Shown: positions 20,425 to 30,017, counted from the first letter of the stretch. The stretch: 64,000 bases of DNA from Flaviflexus huanghaiensis (GCF_014118685.1 NZ_JACFAK010000008.1:78926-142925), one strand, 5' to 3'. The notes: generated from the sequence alone by a model not told the origin. A program made the numbers and translations.

Positions 20425-22419
20425 ATGGACGTTGAACAACTCTTGTCTGCACTTGACCCGGACCAGAGGACGGTGGCCGAACACCTCAAGGGGCCACTCG
20501 TTGTGAGGGCTGGTGCCGGAACGGGCAAGACCCGCGCCATCACGTACCGGATTGCTCACGGGGTCCTTGTTGGAGCGTACGAGCCGACCAATGTTCTTGC
20601 CGTGACGTTCACGGCACGCGCGGCGGGGGAGATGAGAAGCAGGTTGCGAGACCTCGGCGCTCGCGGCGTCCAGGCGCAGACATTCCACGCGGCCGCATTA
20701 CGGCAGTTATCGTACTTCTGGCCGCACGCTGTCGGGGGCCCCGTGCCGCAATTGCAGGAGCACAAAGCCGGACTCGTCGCGCAAGCCGCAGGCCAGCTCG
20801 GGATGAGCGTGGACAGGACGACCGTGCGGGACCTCGCGTCCGAGATCGAATGGTCCAAGGTGACTCTTGCTGGCCCCGAACACTACGTCGAGCGAGCTCA
20901 GAGTGCAGCGCGAGAGCCCGTGGCGGGGATGAGCCACGAGGCGATCGGGCGACTCATCCTCGCCTATGAAGAGGTGAAAGCCGCCCGCGGCGTCATTGAT
21001 TTCGAAGACATTATCCTCATCCTCATCGGCATCATGGCCGAGCGCGACGATATCGCCCGCCAAATCCGCCACCAGTACCGGCATTTCGTTGTTGACGAAT
21101 ATCAGGACGTGTCACCGCTCCAGCAACGGCTTCTTGACCACTGGCTCGGCGATCGACACGACCTGTGCGTCGTTGGTGACGTGTCCCAGACCATCTACTC
21201 CTTCACCGGCGCGACGCCAAGCTACTTGCGCGACTTCCGTCGACGCTTCAAGGACGCGGCCGAAATCGAGCTCGTCCGCGACTATAGGTCGACCCCTCAG
21301 ATTGTCGACATAGCCAACAGGGTCATCACCCCTGGGCGTCTCGCAGGATCGGTCACGCTCGTCGCCCAGCGTCCCTCCGGACCGGCAGTGACGTTCCGCG
21401 ACTACGACGATGATGACGCTGAGGCGAAGGATGTTGCCGCACGGATCGTAGCACTGAGGGAGCGGGACGTCCTCCTGTCAGAAACCGCGATCCTTATCCG
21501 CACCAACGCACAGAGTCAGGCTGTCGAATCTGCCCTCTCGGCCGCTGGCATCGGATTTACGATCCGGGGAGGGGAGCGCTACTTCTCGCGCAAGGACGTG
21601 CGTGAGGCGATGGTCATGATGAAAACGCTCGCCCGCAGCGGAGTCGACGCCGGCATGTCCGACGCGGTTAGGGAAGTCGTGAGCAGGCTCGGATGGTCCG
21701 CGGAGGCGCCAAAGGCAGCCGGTGCTCAGCGCGAGCGGTGGGAGGCACTCAACGCCCTCGTCACCCTCGCCGACGATGTCGATAAGGCTCGGGGCGCGGA
21801 CCTCGCCGGCTTTGTCTCCGAGCTGGAAGAGCGGGCCTCCACACAGAACGCTCCCACCGTTGAGGGCGTGACGATCTCGACCCTGCACGCCGCGAAGGGC
21901 CTGGAATGGGATGCGGTGTTCCTCATCGGGATGAGCGAGGGTCTCATGCCCATCTCCCTCGCCGAGACACCTGCAGCGGTCGATGAAGAGCGGAGGTTGC
22001 TCTACGTCGGAATAACCCGCGCACGAGAACACCTCCACATCTCCTACGCTCGCGCCAGAAGCGCGGCCGGTCGCGGCAATCGCCGCCGCACTCGGTTCCT
22101 TGACGGTATCTGGCCCGAGGAAGAGAAGGTCTCCCGCGCGACGAAGAACCGTCGGCGTTCAAAGGAGGCCGCCCTCGACTTTGAGCTCAACCACCCCCAG
22201 GACGTTGCACTGTTGGATGACCTCAAGGCGTGGCGAAGGATCCAGGCTGAGGACGAACGCAGACCCGCCTACATGATCCTTGTCGACTCAGTCCTCATGT
22301 CGATTGCCGCGGCCAAACCCGTCACCGTCAGCGAATTGGGCAGGGTCAAAGGAATCGGGATGACGAAGCTTGACCGCTACGGGGCCGCAATCCTTGCCGT
22401 CGTCGACAGGCATGCCTAG
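20425..22419 (+). CDS. UvrD/PcrA-type helicase with HRDC domain (UvrD2-like)
   Basis: A superfamily 1A 3'-5' DNA helicase of 664 residues. Walker A GAGTGKT is near residue 30, followed by VTFTARAAGEMR, the DEYQDVSPLQ motif II, TIYSFTGA, the motif IV-VI blocks TLHAAKGLEWDAVFLIG and RRLLYVGITRARE, and a C-terminal HRDC domain from about 585 (PVTVSELGRVKGIG). The HRDC tail and the nudC neighbour identify the UvrD2 class. Mycobacterial UvrD2 carries a tetracysteine motif between helicase and HRDC. Here that linker (FLDGIWPEEEK onward) has no cysteine. ATG 20425 follows GAGGAG. Confidence 0.92.
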   Translation: MDVEQLLSALDPDQRTVAEHLKGPLVVRAGAGTGKTRAITYRIAHGVLVGAYEPTNVLAVTFTARAAGEMRSRLRDLGARGVQAQTFHAAALRQLSYFWPHAVGGPVPQLQEHKAGLVAQAAGQLGMSVDRTTVRDLASEIEWSKVTLAGPEHYVERAQSAAREPVAGMSHEAIGRLILAYEEVKAARGVIDFEDIILILIGIMAERDDIARQIRHQYRHFVVDEYQDVSPLQQRLLDHWLGDRHDLCVVGDVSQTIYSFTGATPSYLRDFRRRFKDAAEIELVRDYRSTPQIVDIANRVITPGRLAGSVTLVAQRPSGPAVTFRDYDDDDAEAKDVAARIVALRERDVLLSETAILIRTNAQSQAVESALSAAGIGFTIRGGERYFSRKDVREAMVMMKTLARSGVDAGMSDAVREVVSRLGWSAEAPKAAGAQRERWEALNALVTLADDVDKARGADLAGFVSELEERASTQNAPTVEGVTISTLHAAKGLEWDAVFLIGMSEGLMPISLAETPAAVDEERRLLYVGITRAREHLHISYARARSAAGRGNRRRTRFLDGIWPEEEKVSRATKNRRRSKEAALDFELNHPQDVALLDDLKAWRRIQAEDERRPAYMILVDSVLMSIAAAKPVTVSELGRVKGIGMTKLDRYGAAILAVVDRHA

Positions 22420-22429
22420 CAGGCTCGAA

Positions 22430-23386
22430 TCATGGTCGGACGGCGTCGGCTCCGCACCCGCAGCTCGCGTGCTGTCCGATTTGGTCGATGAAGGGCCACA
22501 ACGGCGGCGGTGGGATGTGAAGAATTGATGACGACAGCCTCGGCTCCATATCACCGTTGATCGCATGCTCGATGAGTTCATTGACAACAAGTGAGCACAC
22601 TTGGAGGGCGCTCGCGGCATCCGCTTCGAGCATGGGCAGACGGCCGGCCTGTGCGGACAGGAGCGGCCATGCCTCGTCCCTGTCGGTGCGCGCCGATTCC
22701 ACGCATTCGATGCAGGGGGACCCGGCGACGAACGGGCCGACCTGAATGTCTGTCTCTGCGATGACGACGGGGAGGTAGGGAATGTCTTCTGCCAGGCATG
22801 TGCGAGCAATGTGAAGAGGGTAAACCCGGGAACTGACGGAGACGACGAACGTCCGCTCGGCACGGCCCTTCGCGGGGCTCAACATCGGGCGTATGACGCT
22901 CTCGAGCGGCTTGCCCAGGGCGGACAGGCCGAGCACGCGGGCGACGGGTTCGGACACCGGATTCGGGTCCGCGACGCGGATGGAGGAGAAACCGTACAGA
23001 TCTGCCGTGAGAGCGAGCCGAGCGCCGATAAGCCCTGCGCCATGGATCTCGACGGCGACTGAGCTGAGCTTGTCCAGTTCTTCAATTCCAGCCCGTGCTG
23101 CAGCGGCCTGCTCGGTCGGGGCCAAAGTACCGTCGTCGGGGCGCTCCTGGGCAAGACCCGATTCGCTCACTTCTGTCCAGAGCTTCCGTGCCCGATCTGC
23201 GTCGACCTGATTCGAGCGCGCCCACTGGTCAATGTCCTCGAGCGTGCACGGGTTGCGCAGGAGGCTGAGCATGGGGATCTCGCGGGGGTAAAGGCCTTCG
23301 AAGACAGAGTTGCGCTCCGGGGACAGGCCGAGCTGGACCGTGTCATTGGTGCGCCAGTAGAGTCCGAGGCCCTCGGGAATGTGCAT
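22430..23386 (-). CDS. ThiF/E1-like family protein of unknown role
   Basis: A 318-residue protein with a degenerate Rossmann start (VEIHGAGLIGARLALTADL, near 112-130), a PCIECVES-type cysteine pair and a C-terminal SCGCG cluster. The arrangement resembles proteins annotated as ThiF-family or cyclodehydratase-like that sit beside uvrD2 in actinobacteria. The adenylation residues of true E1 enzymes are not clearly preserved, so activity is doubtful. The start ATG 23386 has no good ribosome binding site and may be leaderless. It converges on uvrD2 with a 10-bp gap. Confidence 0.6.
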   Translation of the reverse strand: MHIPEGLGLYWRTNDTVQLGLSPERNSVFEGLYPREIPMLSLLRNPCTLEDIDQWARSNQVDADRARKLWTEVSESGLAQERPDDGTLAPTEQAAAARAGIEELDKLSSVAVEIHGAGLIGARLALTADLYGFSSIRVADPNPVSEPVARVLGLSALGKPLESVIRPMLSPAKGRAERTFVVSVSSRVYPLHIARTCLAEDIPYLPVVIAETDIQVGPFVAGSPCIECVESARTDRDEAWPLLSAQAGRLPMLEADAASALQVCSLVVNELIEHAINGDMEPRLSSSILHIPPPPLWPFIDQIGQHASCGCGADAVRP

Positions 23387-23435
23387 GGGACCACACTAGA
23401 GCCCGGCACATACCGTAGCTCCTGTTATCCACAGG

Positions 23436-24821
23436 TCACTGGGTGGGAGGGAGAGGCTCCTCTGGGCCGGCCGGATCCTCGCCTGCCTCGTCGTCCGCAA
23501 AGATATCGGCCAGGAGATCATCGATTTCCGCACCGAGGTCGGATGTGTCATCGCCGAGGAACCGTTCCGGCTTGTCTAGGTCGTCAGAATCCGGCAACAG
23601 ATCCGGATGTGACCACAGGTACTCGCGCGAGTCCTGGTTGCCCTTCTCCAGCGCCATCTTCCAGAACTCCGCGGCCTCGCGCACCTTTTTCGGTCGCATC
23701 TCGAGGCCGACGAGGTTGCCGAATGTGACCTCGGCAGGTCCGCCCGTGGCACGGCGGCGAGTGAACATCTCCTGAAGAGCGGCCGCATGGGGGAGGTGGC
23801 CGACGGTTGCGAGTGAGGTGACCTCGGAAACCCACCCCTCGATAAGGGCGAGGATCGTTTCAAGCTGCGTGAGAGTCGCCTCTTGGGATTCGGTCGGAGC
23901 CGGATTGAACACGTCCGTGAGGTCGATCTCCGGCATGTCCTGCGGGTTCGACATGTCGACGCTACGAAGCTGCTCCTCGACCGCCGCCATGTCGATGTTG
24001 ATATCGCGTGCCCACGCCTCGATCGTGTCGAGCAAATAAGCGCGTAACCAGGCCGACGAGGCGAAGAGCCGCGCATGCGCCTGTTCGCGCACGGCGACGT
24101 AGAGAACGACCTCATCGAGAGGAGCCTCGAGGTCTTCGGCGAAGGCGGCGATGTTGGCGGGCACGAGTGCGGTCGTGTGGCCCTCGACAAACGGCAGGCC
24201 GGTGTCGGTCGATCCGAAAGACTGCCGGGCAAGCTCCGCGAGTGCCGCACCGAACTGCATGCCGGTCATCGTTGCCATCATCTGCTCCATGAAGACCCCG
24301 GCCTGATCGCCGAGCATGCCCTTCATCTCTTCCGGCATCTGCTCCGGCATCGCCCGCGTGAACGCGGCGGTCAGGTTCTTCGCCACCGGCTCAGTCATGC
24401 GACGGAACGTCGACTGGGCGTGCGCGATCCAATCGAGCCGTGTCCATGCTTGCGCCGGGCCGTACGTCGGGTCGAAAGCGGTCACCTCATTGAGCCACAT
24501 GTTGGCCAGTTCGAGGTGGGATTGTGCGCTTGCGACATCGCTGTTCGTCAGTGTGGCAACCCCGTCCCTCGTCAAAGATTGGCGGGCGACCTGTTCAGCA
24601 ATCTGCCAGTTGACCGGCCCGCCGGGGGCGCCGGCCAGCATCGAGCGAAGCTGGCCCATGAGAGCAGAGAAGTCGGGGCCGGACAGGTTCATGCGTGAGA
24701 GTGCTGCGGGGTCGAAGCCCTGCGCCTCCATCGAAGCGATGACCTCATCGGCTGCCTGGTCGCCGAGGACGGCGCGCAACATATCTTTCCACTGATCGTC
24801 GCGCGGATTCGGTTCACTCAC
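23436..24821 (-). CDS. DUF2342 zinc-dependent metalloprotease-like protein
   Basis: A 461-residue protein of the actinobacterial DUF2342/zincin-like family. The putative metal site is the REQAHARLF helix after PLDEVVLYVAV. The N-terminal region is rich in Met and Gln helices, the C-terminal tail (~45 residues) is acidic with EEPLPP. I place the start at GTG 24821, which has GAGGAGG seven bases upstream; a longer reading frame lacks a binding site. Together with the divergent PDZ-Lon protease gene it preserves the uvrD2-region order of mycobacteria. Proteolysis has not been shown for this family as far as I know. Confidence 0.8.
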   Translation of the reverse strand: MSEPNPRDDQWKDMLRAVLGDQAADEVIASMEAQGFDPAALSRMNLSGPDFSALMGQLRSMLAGAPGGPVNWQIAEQVARQSLTRDGVATLTNSDVASAQSHLELANMWLNEVTAFDPTYGPAQAWTRLDWIAHAQSTFRRMTEPVAKNLTAAFTRAMPEQMPEEMKGMLGDQAGVFMEQMMATMTGMQFGAALAELARQSFGSTDTGLPFVEGHTTALVPANIAAFAEDLEAPLDEVVLYVAVREQAHARLFASSAWLRAYLLDTIEAWARDINIDMAAVEEQLRSVDMSNPQDMPEIDLTDVFNPAPTESQEATLTQLETILALIEGWVSEVTSLATVGHLPHAAALQEMFTRRRATGGPAEVTFGNLVGLEMRPKKVREAAEFWKMALEKGNQDSREYLWSHPDLLPDSDDLDKPERFLGDDTSDLGAEIDDLLADIFADDEAGEDPAGPEEPLPPTQ

Positions 24822-24949
24822 GTCGTCCTCCTCGGTTGTCCTAAACTTCAGGCTAGTGGAGGGCGCAGTGCGGAAGCCAGCATGCCAGCTGATGGCGAAA
24901 AATCGTTTCCCGCTGCCGCGCGATGGGGGCATGGGTGCATGATGGTGGC

Positions 24950-26047
24950 GTGAGCAGGTTCCTCGACCACGTCGCCCCCACGCCCCCAAGAGTACTTCTC
25001 GGCGGTGTCGTAGCTGTCGCGTTCGGCGCGCTGCTCCTGTGGCAGACGTTCATGCCAACGACCTACCTCTACCAGTCTCCCGGGCCCGCCCTGTCCGTCG
25101 TCGAGTTGAATGGCGAGCCGGTCGTTGAGCTCACGAACTTCGACGGCGAGACGTATCCGAGTGAGACGAGTCTTCTCATGACGACCGTGTCGACGTTCGG
25201 CAACCCGGACGAGTCGGTCATCGGTGCTGCGGCCGTCCAGGCTCTCCTCGATAACGACAAGAACCTCCTTCCGGTCAGAGCCGTCTATGGGCCGGATGTG
25301 ACGAACGATGAGGTCCGCACGTCGAGCGCGGCGATGATGGAGGCGTCGCAGATCGATGCCGTCCTTGCCGGCTATGGGCAGGCTGGTATCGAAATCCCGG
25401 TGACGTTGACTGTCGCGGGCTTCGCCGAGGACTCCTACGCGATCGGCAGGCTCGAACCGGGCGACGAACTCGTGGCCCTCAGCAGATCCGGCGCCGATCG
25501 TAGCGAACCAGCGACCTTCCGGGAGCTTCGGGACTACCTCGCCGAAATTGAGCCGGGCACTGAGCTCACGGTCACGGTGATGAGAGGCGGACAAGAGCGC
25601 GAGACGACGTTCGCAACTCTGCCGTCGCCCGAGGGGGAGGGATCGCTACTCGGGATTACCGTCATGTCCCGACCGGCCCCCGGAGCCCCCGGTGCCAACG
25701 TCAGCCTGGAAAACGTCGGCGGGCCGAGTGCAGGTCACATCTTCGCTCTGCGAATCTACGATCTCCTGACGGAGGATTCGATTGGCGGCGACGCTGTCGT
25801 CGCTGGCACGGGCACGGTGGCTGCCGATGGGACGGTCGGTCCAATCGGCGGTATCGAGCACAAGCTTGTCGGTGCGCGGCGAGCTGGCGCGGAGTACTTC
25901 CTCGCACCGGTCAGCAATTGCACTGACGTTGTCGGCAATGGCGTTGCAGGATTGCAGGTCATCGCCGTTGGATCGCTCGACGACTCGGTGGCAGCACTCG
26001 AGAGCATCAAAGATGGGGAGACTGACGGACTTCCCTCTTGTGACTGA
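24950..26047 (+). CDS. Membrane-anchored PDZ/Lon-type (S16) serine protease
   Basis: A protease of about 365 residues facing outside the membrane. One N-terminal membrane segment (VLLGGVVAVAFGALLLW, ~13-30) is followed by a PDZ-like domain (RLEPGDELVAL) and a Lon S16 catalytic domain with the serine in GGPSAGH and the lysine in GIEHKLVGARRAGAEYFLAP. It matches the YlbL/Rv3194c-type family. GTG 24950 (VSRFLDH) is preferred; ATG 24923 in the same frame is possible. It is divergent from the DUF2342 gene. Confidence 0.88.
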   Translation: MSRFLDHVAPTPPRVLLGGVVAVAFGALLLWQTFMPTTYLYQSPGPALSVVELNGEPVVELTNFDGETYPSETSLLMTTVSTFGNPDESVIGAAAVQALLDNDKNLLPVRAVYGPDVTNDEVRTSSAAMMEASQIDAVLAGYGQAGIEIPVTLTVAGFAEDSYAIGRLEPGDELVALSRSGADRSEPATFRELRDYLAEIEPGTELTVTVMRGGQERETTFATLPSPEGEGSLLGITVMSRPAPGAPGANVSLENVGGPSAGHIFALRIYDLLTEDSIGGDAVVAGTGTVAADGTVGPIGGIEHKLVGARRAGAEYFLAPVSNCTDVVGNGVAGLQVIAVGSLDDSVAALESIKDGETDGLPSCD

Positions 26048-26081
26048 GCGTCAAACGGCTTGAGAACGCGGGGGCCGCGAT

Positions 26082-26624
26082 TTACTCGAACGTGGCTTTG
26101 AGGGCGGCAACGAGGCCGGGAACGGCGTCGGGACTGCTTGCGACCATGTCATCAGAGTCGTTGGAGCGCGTCCGGACACAGCACCAGCTCTGTCCGTCCC
26201 GCATGTAACCGACCGCCATGCGGACATCCTCGCGTTGCGGATGTTCGGACAGTGCGATGAGAGCGCGCTGGGGATCCTTCGGAAGGTCCTTCTCGGCGGA
26301 CGGTGGGACGATGATGCGTTCCGCGACGATCGCGGCGCCGTCGACCTCGTCTGGCCAGGCCAGTTGGGCGAGTAGCTCTTCGAGCGTGTTCGCGCGTGGC
26401 AGGCCCTCCTGCTCGACTGAGAAGAGTGTGTTCGGGTCGGTGATCGCGTCGACCGCGACGTCCGCCGGAAGCTCCGCGGCCAACTCCGGCGTGGACTCAA
26501 GGGCTGGCACGGCACGGACGATGGCGAACACTCGGATCGGAGCATCCCAGCCATCACCTGCCACGAACTTTTCAATCTCAGTCACAGCGTCTTTGAGTGC
26601 CGCTAGCTTCGGGTCAATGTTCAT
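26082..26624 (-). CDS. PPA1309-like conserved actinobacterial protein
   Basis: A 180-residue soluble protein with no signal or membrane segment. The conserved PDEVDGAAIVAER, ALIALSEHPQREDVRMAVGYMRDG and SWCCVRTR stretches fit a family of unknown function restricted to actinobacteria and found next to UPF0182 genes. The start is ATG 26624 (MNIDPKLAALK). It is convergent with the Lon-like protease and divergent from the UPF0182 gene. No function can be assigned from sequence. Confidence 0.65.
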   Translation of the reverse strand: MNIDPKLAALKDAVTEIEKFVAGDGWDAPIRVFAIVRAVPALESTPELAAELPADVAVDAITDPNTLFSVEQEGLPRANTLEELLAQLAWPDEVDGAAIVAERIIVPPSAEKDLPKDPQRALIALSEHPQREDVRMAVGYMRDGQSWCCVRTRSNDSDDMVASSPDAVPGLVAALKATFE

Positions 26625-26725
26625 GGGCACATGGTGCCACATCCGAAGTTTGGTCATGGGCTGGGAGCGCCTATCCCGCGTGCGATACGGTAGACGGGTA
26701 CACCGTCCTCATTATGGAGAATCCT

Positions 26726-29700
26726 GTGACCACTTCCTCTTTCCCGAACCGCCCGTGGAATCCGGGCGGTGGTTCTGGAACGACGACGAGGCCGGGCGGC
26801 GGCGGCGCCTTTATCCCGACCGTCATCGTGCTCGGAGCTCTTCTCTTCCTCTTCGTCATGACCGCGAATGTGTGGACCGAGGTGCTCTGGTATGACCAGC
26901 TCGGCGCCGTTCGCGTCTTCTGGACCCAGTGGGGAGCGCAGATCGGCGTTGGCGCCGTTGGGGTGCTCCTCCTTGCGGCCGTTATCTGGCTCAACATGCG
27001 GATGGCCTACCCGTCTGGCGGAATTCCAGAATTGGGAGCGATCCGCAATCGCAACCTCGACCCGTATCGGGATGGCATAAGCAAGTACCGCAAGCTGTCG
27101 TTCTACGGCCTACCGCTTATTTTCGGGCTCATCTTTGGTGCCGGTCTTGGCGCCCAGTGGCGGACCGTCATGATGTTCTTCAACCGGGGATCGTTCGGCG
27201 ATGTCGACCCTGAGTTCGGTCTCGACATCGGTTTCTTTGTTTTCACGCTCCCGATGCTGTCGATGATCCTGTCCTTCGTCATCAGACTTCTCGTCGCCTC
27301 GTGGATCGTCGCACTTGTCATGCATTATCTGTATGGCGGCTTCGACCCAACTCAGAAGCCCATGTACTTCTCCCCGAAGGCCCGCATTCACCTCGCCGTG
27401 CTCGGCGCGATCTCAGCGCTCGCTGCCGCGGTCTGGTTCTGGCTGTCCCGTTACGAGCTGCTCATCGGCGAGAATGACCGCTACTCCGGTGCCTCGTACA
27501 CGGATGTTCAGGCGTCGCTACCTGCCCGAGAGATCATGGCCGGAGTCAGCCTCATCATCGCTGGCATCTTCGTCTATGTCGCATTCAAGGGCCGCATGCG
27601 TATCGCTATCGCCGGCCTCGCTGTTGCCCTCATCGCTCAAATCACGGTCGGCACGGCGTACCCGGCGATCATTCAGCAGTTCCAGGTGCAGCCGAACGCG
27701 GTCGAGCTCGAATCGCCCTACATCCAGCGCAACATCGATGCGACGCTGACTGCTTACGGTCTAGACGACATTGAGATGACGACATATAACGCAGAGACGG
27801 AGGCGACCGCCGGTCAGCTCCGCGAGGACTCCCAGTCGACTGCGCAGATCCGACTTCTCGACCCGAACATCGTGTCGCCGACGTTCAACCAGCTGCAGCA
27901 GAACCGCCAGTACTACGGGTTCCCCCCTCAACTCGCTGTTGACAAGTACGCGATCGACGACGAGGAACGCGACACCGTCATCGCTATGCGAGAGCTCAAC
28001 CTCAACGGTCTCGGCGATGATCAGCGGACGTGGGTGAACGATCATACGGTCTACACGCACGGCTTTGGTGTCGTCGCGGCATACGGCAATACCGCCCAGA
28101 GCGACGGCAGGCCCGCGTTCTTCCAGCAGGGCATCCCGTCCACTGGCGAGCTCGGCGAATACCAGCCGCGCATTTACTTCGGGCAGAACTCGCCCACCTA
28201 TTCGATCGTGGGGGTCCCGGAGGGTGCTGAGCCGTGGGAGCTCGACTATCCGAACGATGATGCGCCGACCGGCCAGGTGAACAACACATTCACGGGTGAT
28301 GGTGGTCCGAAGATCAACAACTTCTGGGTCAAGCTTCTCTATGCAACGAAGTTCCGCGACCAGGAAATCTTCTTCTCAGACCGCGTCAACGACAACTCGC
28401 AGATTCTCTACGATCGCGACCCGCACGCCCGCATCGAAAAAGTTGCGCCCTACCTGACCCTCGACTCGAAGGCCTACCCTGCGGTTGTCGACATGGACGG
28501 AAACGGGGACACCGCGAAGGATCTCGTGTGGATCATCGACGGATACACGACGACGAATCAGTACCCGTATTCGGCACGCGAGTCGCTTGAGGACGCGACG
28601 ACGACAACTGATCTGACGGGCCAGATCGTCGGCTACATTCCAGAAGAGGTGAACTACATCCGCAACTCCGTCAAGGCTGTTGTCAATGCCTACGACGGCT
28701 CGGTCACCCTCTACCAGTGGGATGATGAGGATCCGATCCTCAACGCCTGGAGCAGTATCTTCCCCGGTCAGCTCACGCCACGATCGGAAATGTCGGGCGA
28801 TCTCATGAGCCACGTGCGCTACCCGGAGGACCTCTTCAAGGTCCAGCGGCAGCTGCTCACCCGCTATCACGTGACCGATGCGGCCTCGTTCTACTCTGGC
28901 GGCGACTTCTGGAACGTCCCGCCGGACCCGACGGTAGGCGATGGTGGCCCGGCCACGGCGCAGCCCCCGTACTACCAGACGCTGAAGATGCCGGGAACCG
29001 AGGGCGCGAGCTTCTCGCTGTCGACATCCTTCATCCCTGGCGGCAACACCGACAGGAACGTCCTCACGGGCTTCCTCGCGGTGAACGCGGATGCGGGGGG
29101 TGAGCCTGGGGAGCCAGCGGATGACTACGGCCAACTCCGATTGCTTGAGCTCCCGCGCGACCTCACGGTCCCCGGCCCCGGCCAAGTTCAAAACCGATTC
29201 AACTCCAACGCCGAGGTCTCGACAGAGCTCAACCTGCTCCGCCAGGGCGGCTCGACTGTCCTATCCGGTAACCTCCTGACCCTGCCCGTTGGTGGCGGCC
29301 TGCTCTACGTGCAGCCCGTCTACGTTCAGGCGTCACAGGGCACCTCGTACCCGTTGCTGCAGTACGTCCTTGTCGCGTTCGGTGACCAGATCGGTTTCGC
29401 GCCAACACTGGATGAGGCCCTTGATCAGGTCTTCGACGGTGACTCGGGCGTTGAAGCGGGTGACTCAGATATCGACGCTGAGGAACGGGAGGCGCGCGCA
29501 GAAGAGGCGCGTGAAGGCGCAACGGAAGAACCGACCGACGACGCGACGGCGGAGCCCACTCAGGAGCCGACCGATGACGCCACCTCGGAGCCAGTCATTG
29601 GATCCCCGAGGGACCGTCTCGATAACGCGCTCAACAGGGCACAGCAGGCCATGGAGGCGTCGTCGACGGCACTCGAGGACGGCGCCTGGGCGGCCTACGG

Positions 29701-29779
29701 CCGGGCCCAGGACGAGCTGACCGACGCCATCGAGGACGCCATTGCCGCACAGGTAGAGCTCGACACCGCCGGTAACTAA
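26726..29779 (+). CDS. UPF0182 family large membrane protein
   Basis: A 1017-residue integral membrane protein with about seven hydrophobic segments in the first ~330 residues, a large extracytoplasmic domain (family blocks WVNDHTVYTHGFGVVAAYGN, IYFGQ, FWVKLLYATKFRD), and an acidic, repeat-containing tail with EPTDDAT/EPTQEPTDDATSEP before a final Ala-rich helix. The family function is unknown. The start is GTG 26726 with GGAGA five bases upstream. The gene ends just before a strong terminator. Confidence 0.88.
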   Translation: MTTSSFPNRPWNPGGGSGTTTRPGGGGAFIPTVIVLGALLFLFVMTANVWTEVLWYDQLGAVRVFWTQWGAQIGVGAVGVLLLAAVIWLNMRMAYPSGGIPELGAIRNRNLDPYRDGISKYRKLSFYGLPLIFGLIFGAGLGAQWRTVMMFFNRGSFGDVDPEFGLDIGFFVFTLPMLSMILSFVIRLLVASWIVALVMHYLYGGFDPTQKPMYFSPKARIHLAVLGAISALAAAVWFWLSRYELLIGENDRYSGASYTDVQASLPAREIMAGVSLIIAGIFVYVAFKGRMRIAIAGLAVALIAQITVGTAYPAIIQQFQVQPNAVELESPYIQRNIDATLTAYGLDDIEMTTYNAETEATAGQLREDSQSTAQIRLLDPNIVSPTFNQLQQNRQYYGFPPQLAVDKYAIDDEERDTVIAMRELNLNGLGDDQRTWVNDHTVYTHGFGVVAAYGNTAQSDGRPAFFQQGIPSTGELGEYQPRIYFGQNSPTYSIVGVPEGAEPWELDYPNDDAPTGQVNNTFTGDGGPKINNFWVKLLYATKFRDQEIFFSDRVNDNSQILYDRDPHARIEKVAPYLTLDSKAYPAVVDMDGNGDTAKDLVWIIDGYTTTNQYPYSARESLEDATTTTDLTGQIVGYIPEEVNYIRNSVKAVVNAYDGSVTLYQWDDEDPILNAWSSIFPGQLTPRSEMSGDLMSHVRYPEDLFKVQRQLLTRYHVTDAASFYSGGDFWNVPPDPTVGDGGPATAQPPYYQTLKMPGTEGASFSLSTSFIPGGNTDRNVLTGFLAVNADAGGEPGEPADDYGQLRLLELPRDLTVPGPGQVQNRFNSNAEVSTELNLLRQGGSTVLSGNLLTLPVGGGLLYVQPVYVQASQGTSYPLLQYVLVAFGDQIGFAPTLDEALDQVFDGDSGVEAGDSDIDAEEREARAEEAREGATEEPTDDATAEPTQEPTDDATSEPVIGSPRDRLDNALNRAQQAMEASSTALEDGAWAAYGRAQDELTDAIEDAIAAQVELDTAGN

Positions 29780-29784
29780 GGTCA

Positions 29785-29818
29785 ACATGGTGATGGCACC
29801 TCGGTGCCATCACCATGT
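29785..29818 (+). terminator. Terminator after UPF0182 gene
   Basis: A near-perfect 16-bp inverted repeat begins five bases after the stop (ACATGGTGATGGCACC against GGTGCCATCACCATGT) with a very short loop. It has no T-run. Confidence 0.8.
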
Positions 29819-29841
29819 GAGAGTCCTAACTATGGCCCACC

Positions 29842-29871
29842 TTGAGTTTCAGCGTGAGAAGCCACTAGAGT
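29842..29871 (+). promoter_or_regulatory. Probable tRNA-fMet promoter
   Basis: TTGAGT and TAGAGT are separated by 18 bp, and the -10 ends 11 bp before the tRNA. The position and spacing suit a housekeeping sigma promoter. Confidence 0.55.
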
Positions 29872-29882
29872 AGACATGTCGC

Positions 29883-29959
29883 CGCGGGGTGGAGCAGTTC
29901 GGTAGCTCGCCGGGCTCATAACCCGGAGGTCGTAGGTTCAAATCCTGCCCCCGCCACCA
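29883..29959 (+). tRNA. Initiator tRNA-Met (CAT anticodon)
   Basis: A 77-nt cloverleaf with encoded CCA. The features are acceptor CGCGGGG against CCCCGC, anticodon loop CTCATAA, and T arm GTAGG-TTCAAAT-CCTGC. It is an initiator because position 1-72 is unpaired (C-C) and the anticodon stem carries three consecutive G-C pairs (GGG/CCC) next to the loop. An IS481-family element begins directly after the CCA, and the normal terminator lies on the far side of the element at 31316. Confidence 0.95.
29945..29959. repeat. Target-site duplication, left copy
   Basis: CTGCCCCCGCCACCA, the 3' end of tRNA-fMet, is repeated exactly at 31297-31311 on the other side of the IS481 element. A following T is also shared. 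Confidence 0.9.
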
Positions 29960-29980
29960 TGTGATGTCGCGAGACATCGG

Positions 29981-30017
29981 AATAGGGTGAACCCACGATT
30001 CGTGGGTTCACCCTATT
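29981..30017 (-). terminator. IS-borne hairpin at transposase end
   Basis: A perfect 17-bp inverted repeat with loop ATT (AATAGGGTGAACCCACG/CGTGGGTTCACCCTATT) contains the transposase stop codon. It probably terminates transposase transcription and blocks readthrough from the tRNA side. Confidence 0.75.

Noticed and set aside
22430..23386. TOMM (azole-peptide) cyclodehydratase of a natural product cluster
   Set aside because: No precursor peptide, dehydrogenase or YcaO gene is nearby, and the gene order is the conserved uvrD2 region, so a biosynthetic cluster is unlikely.
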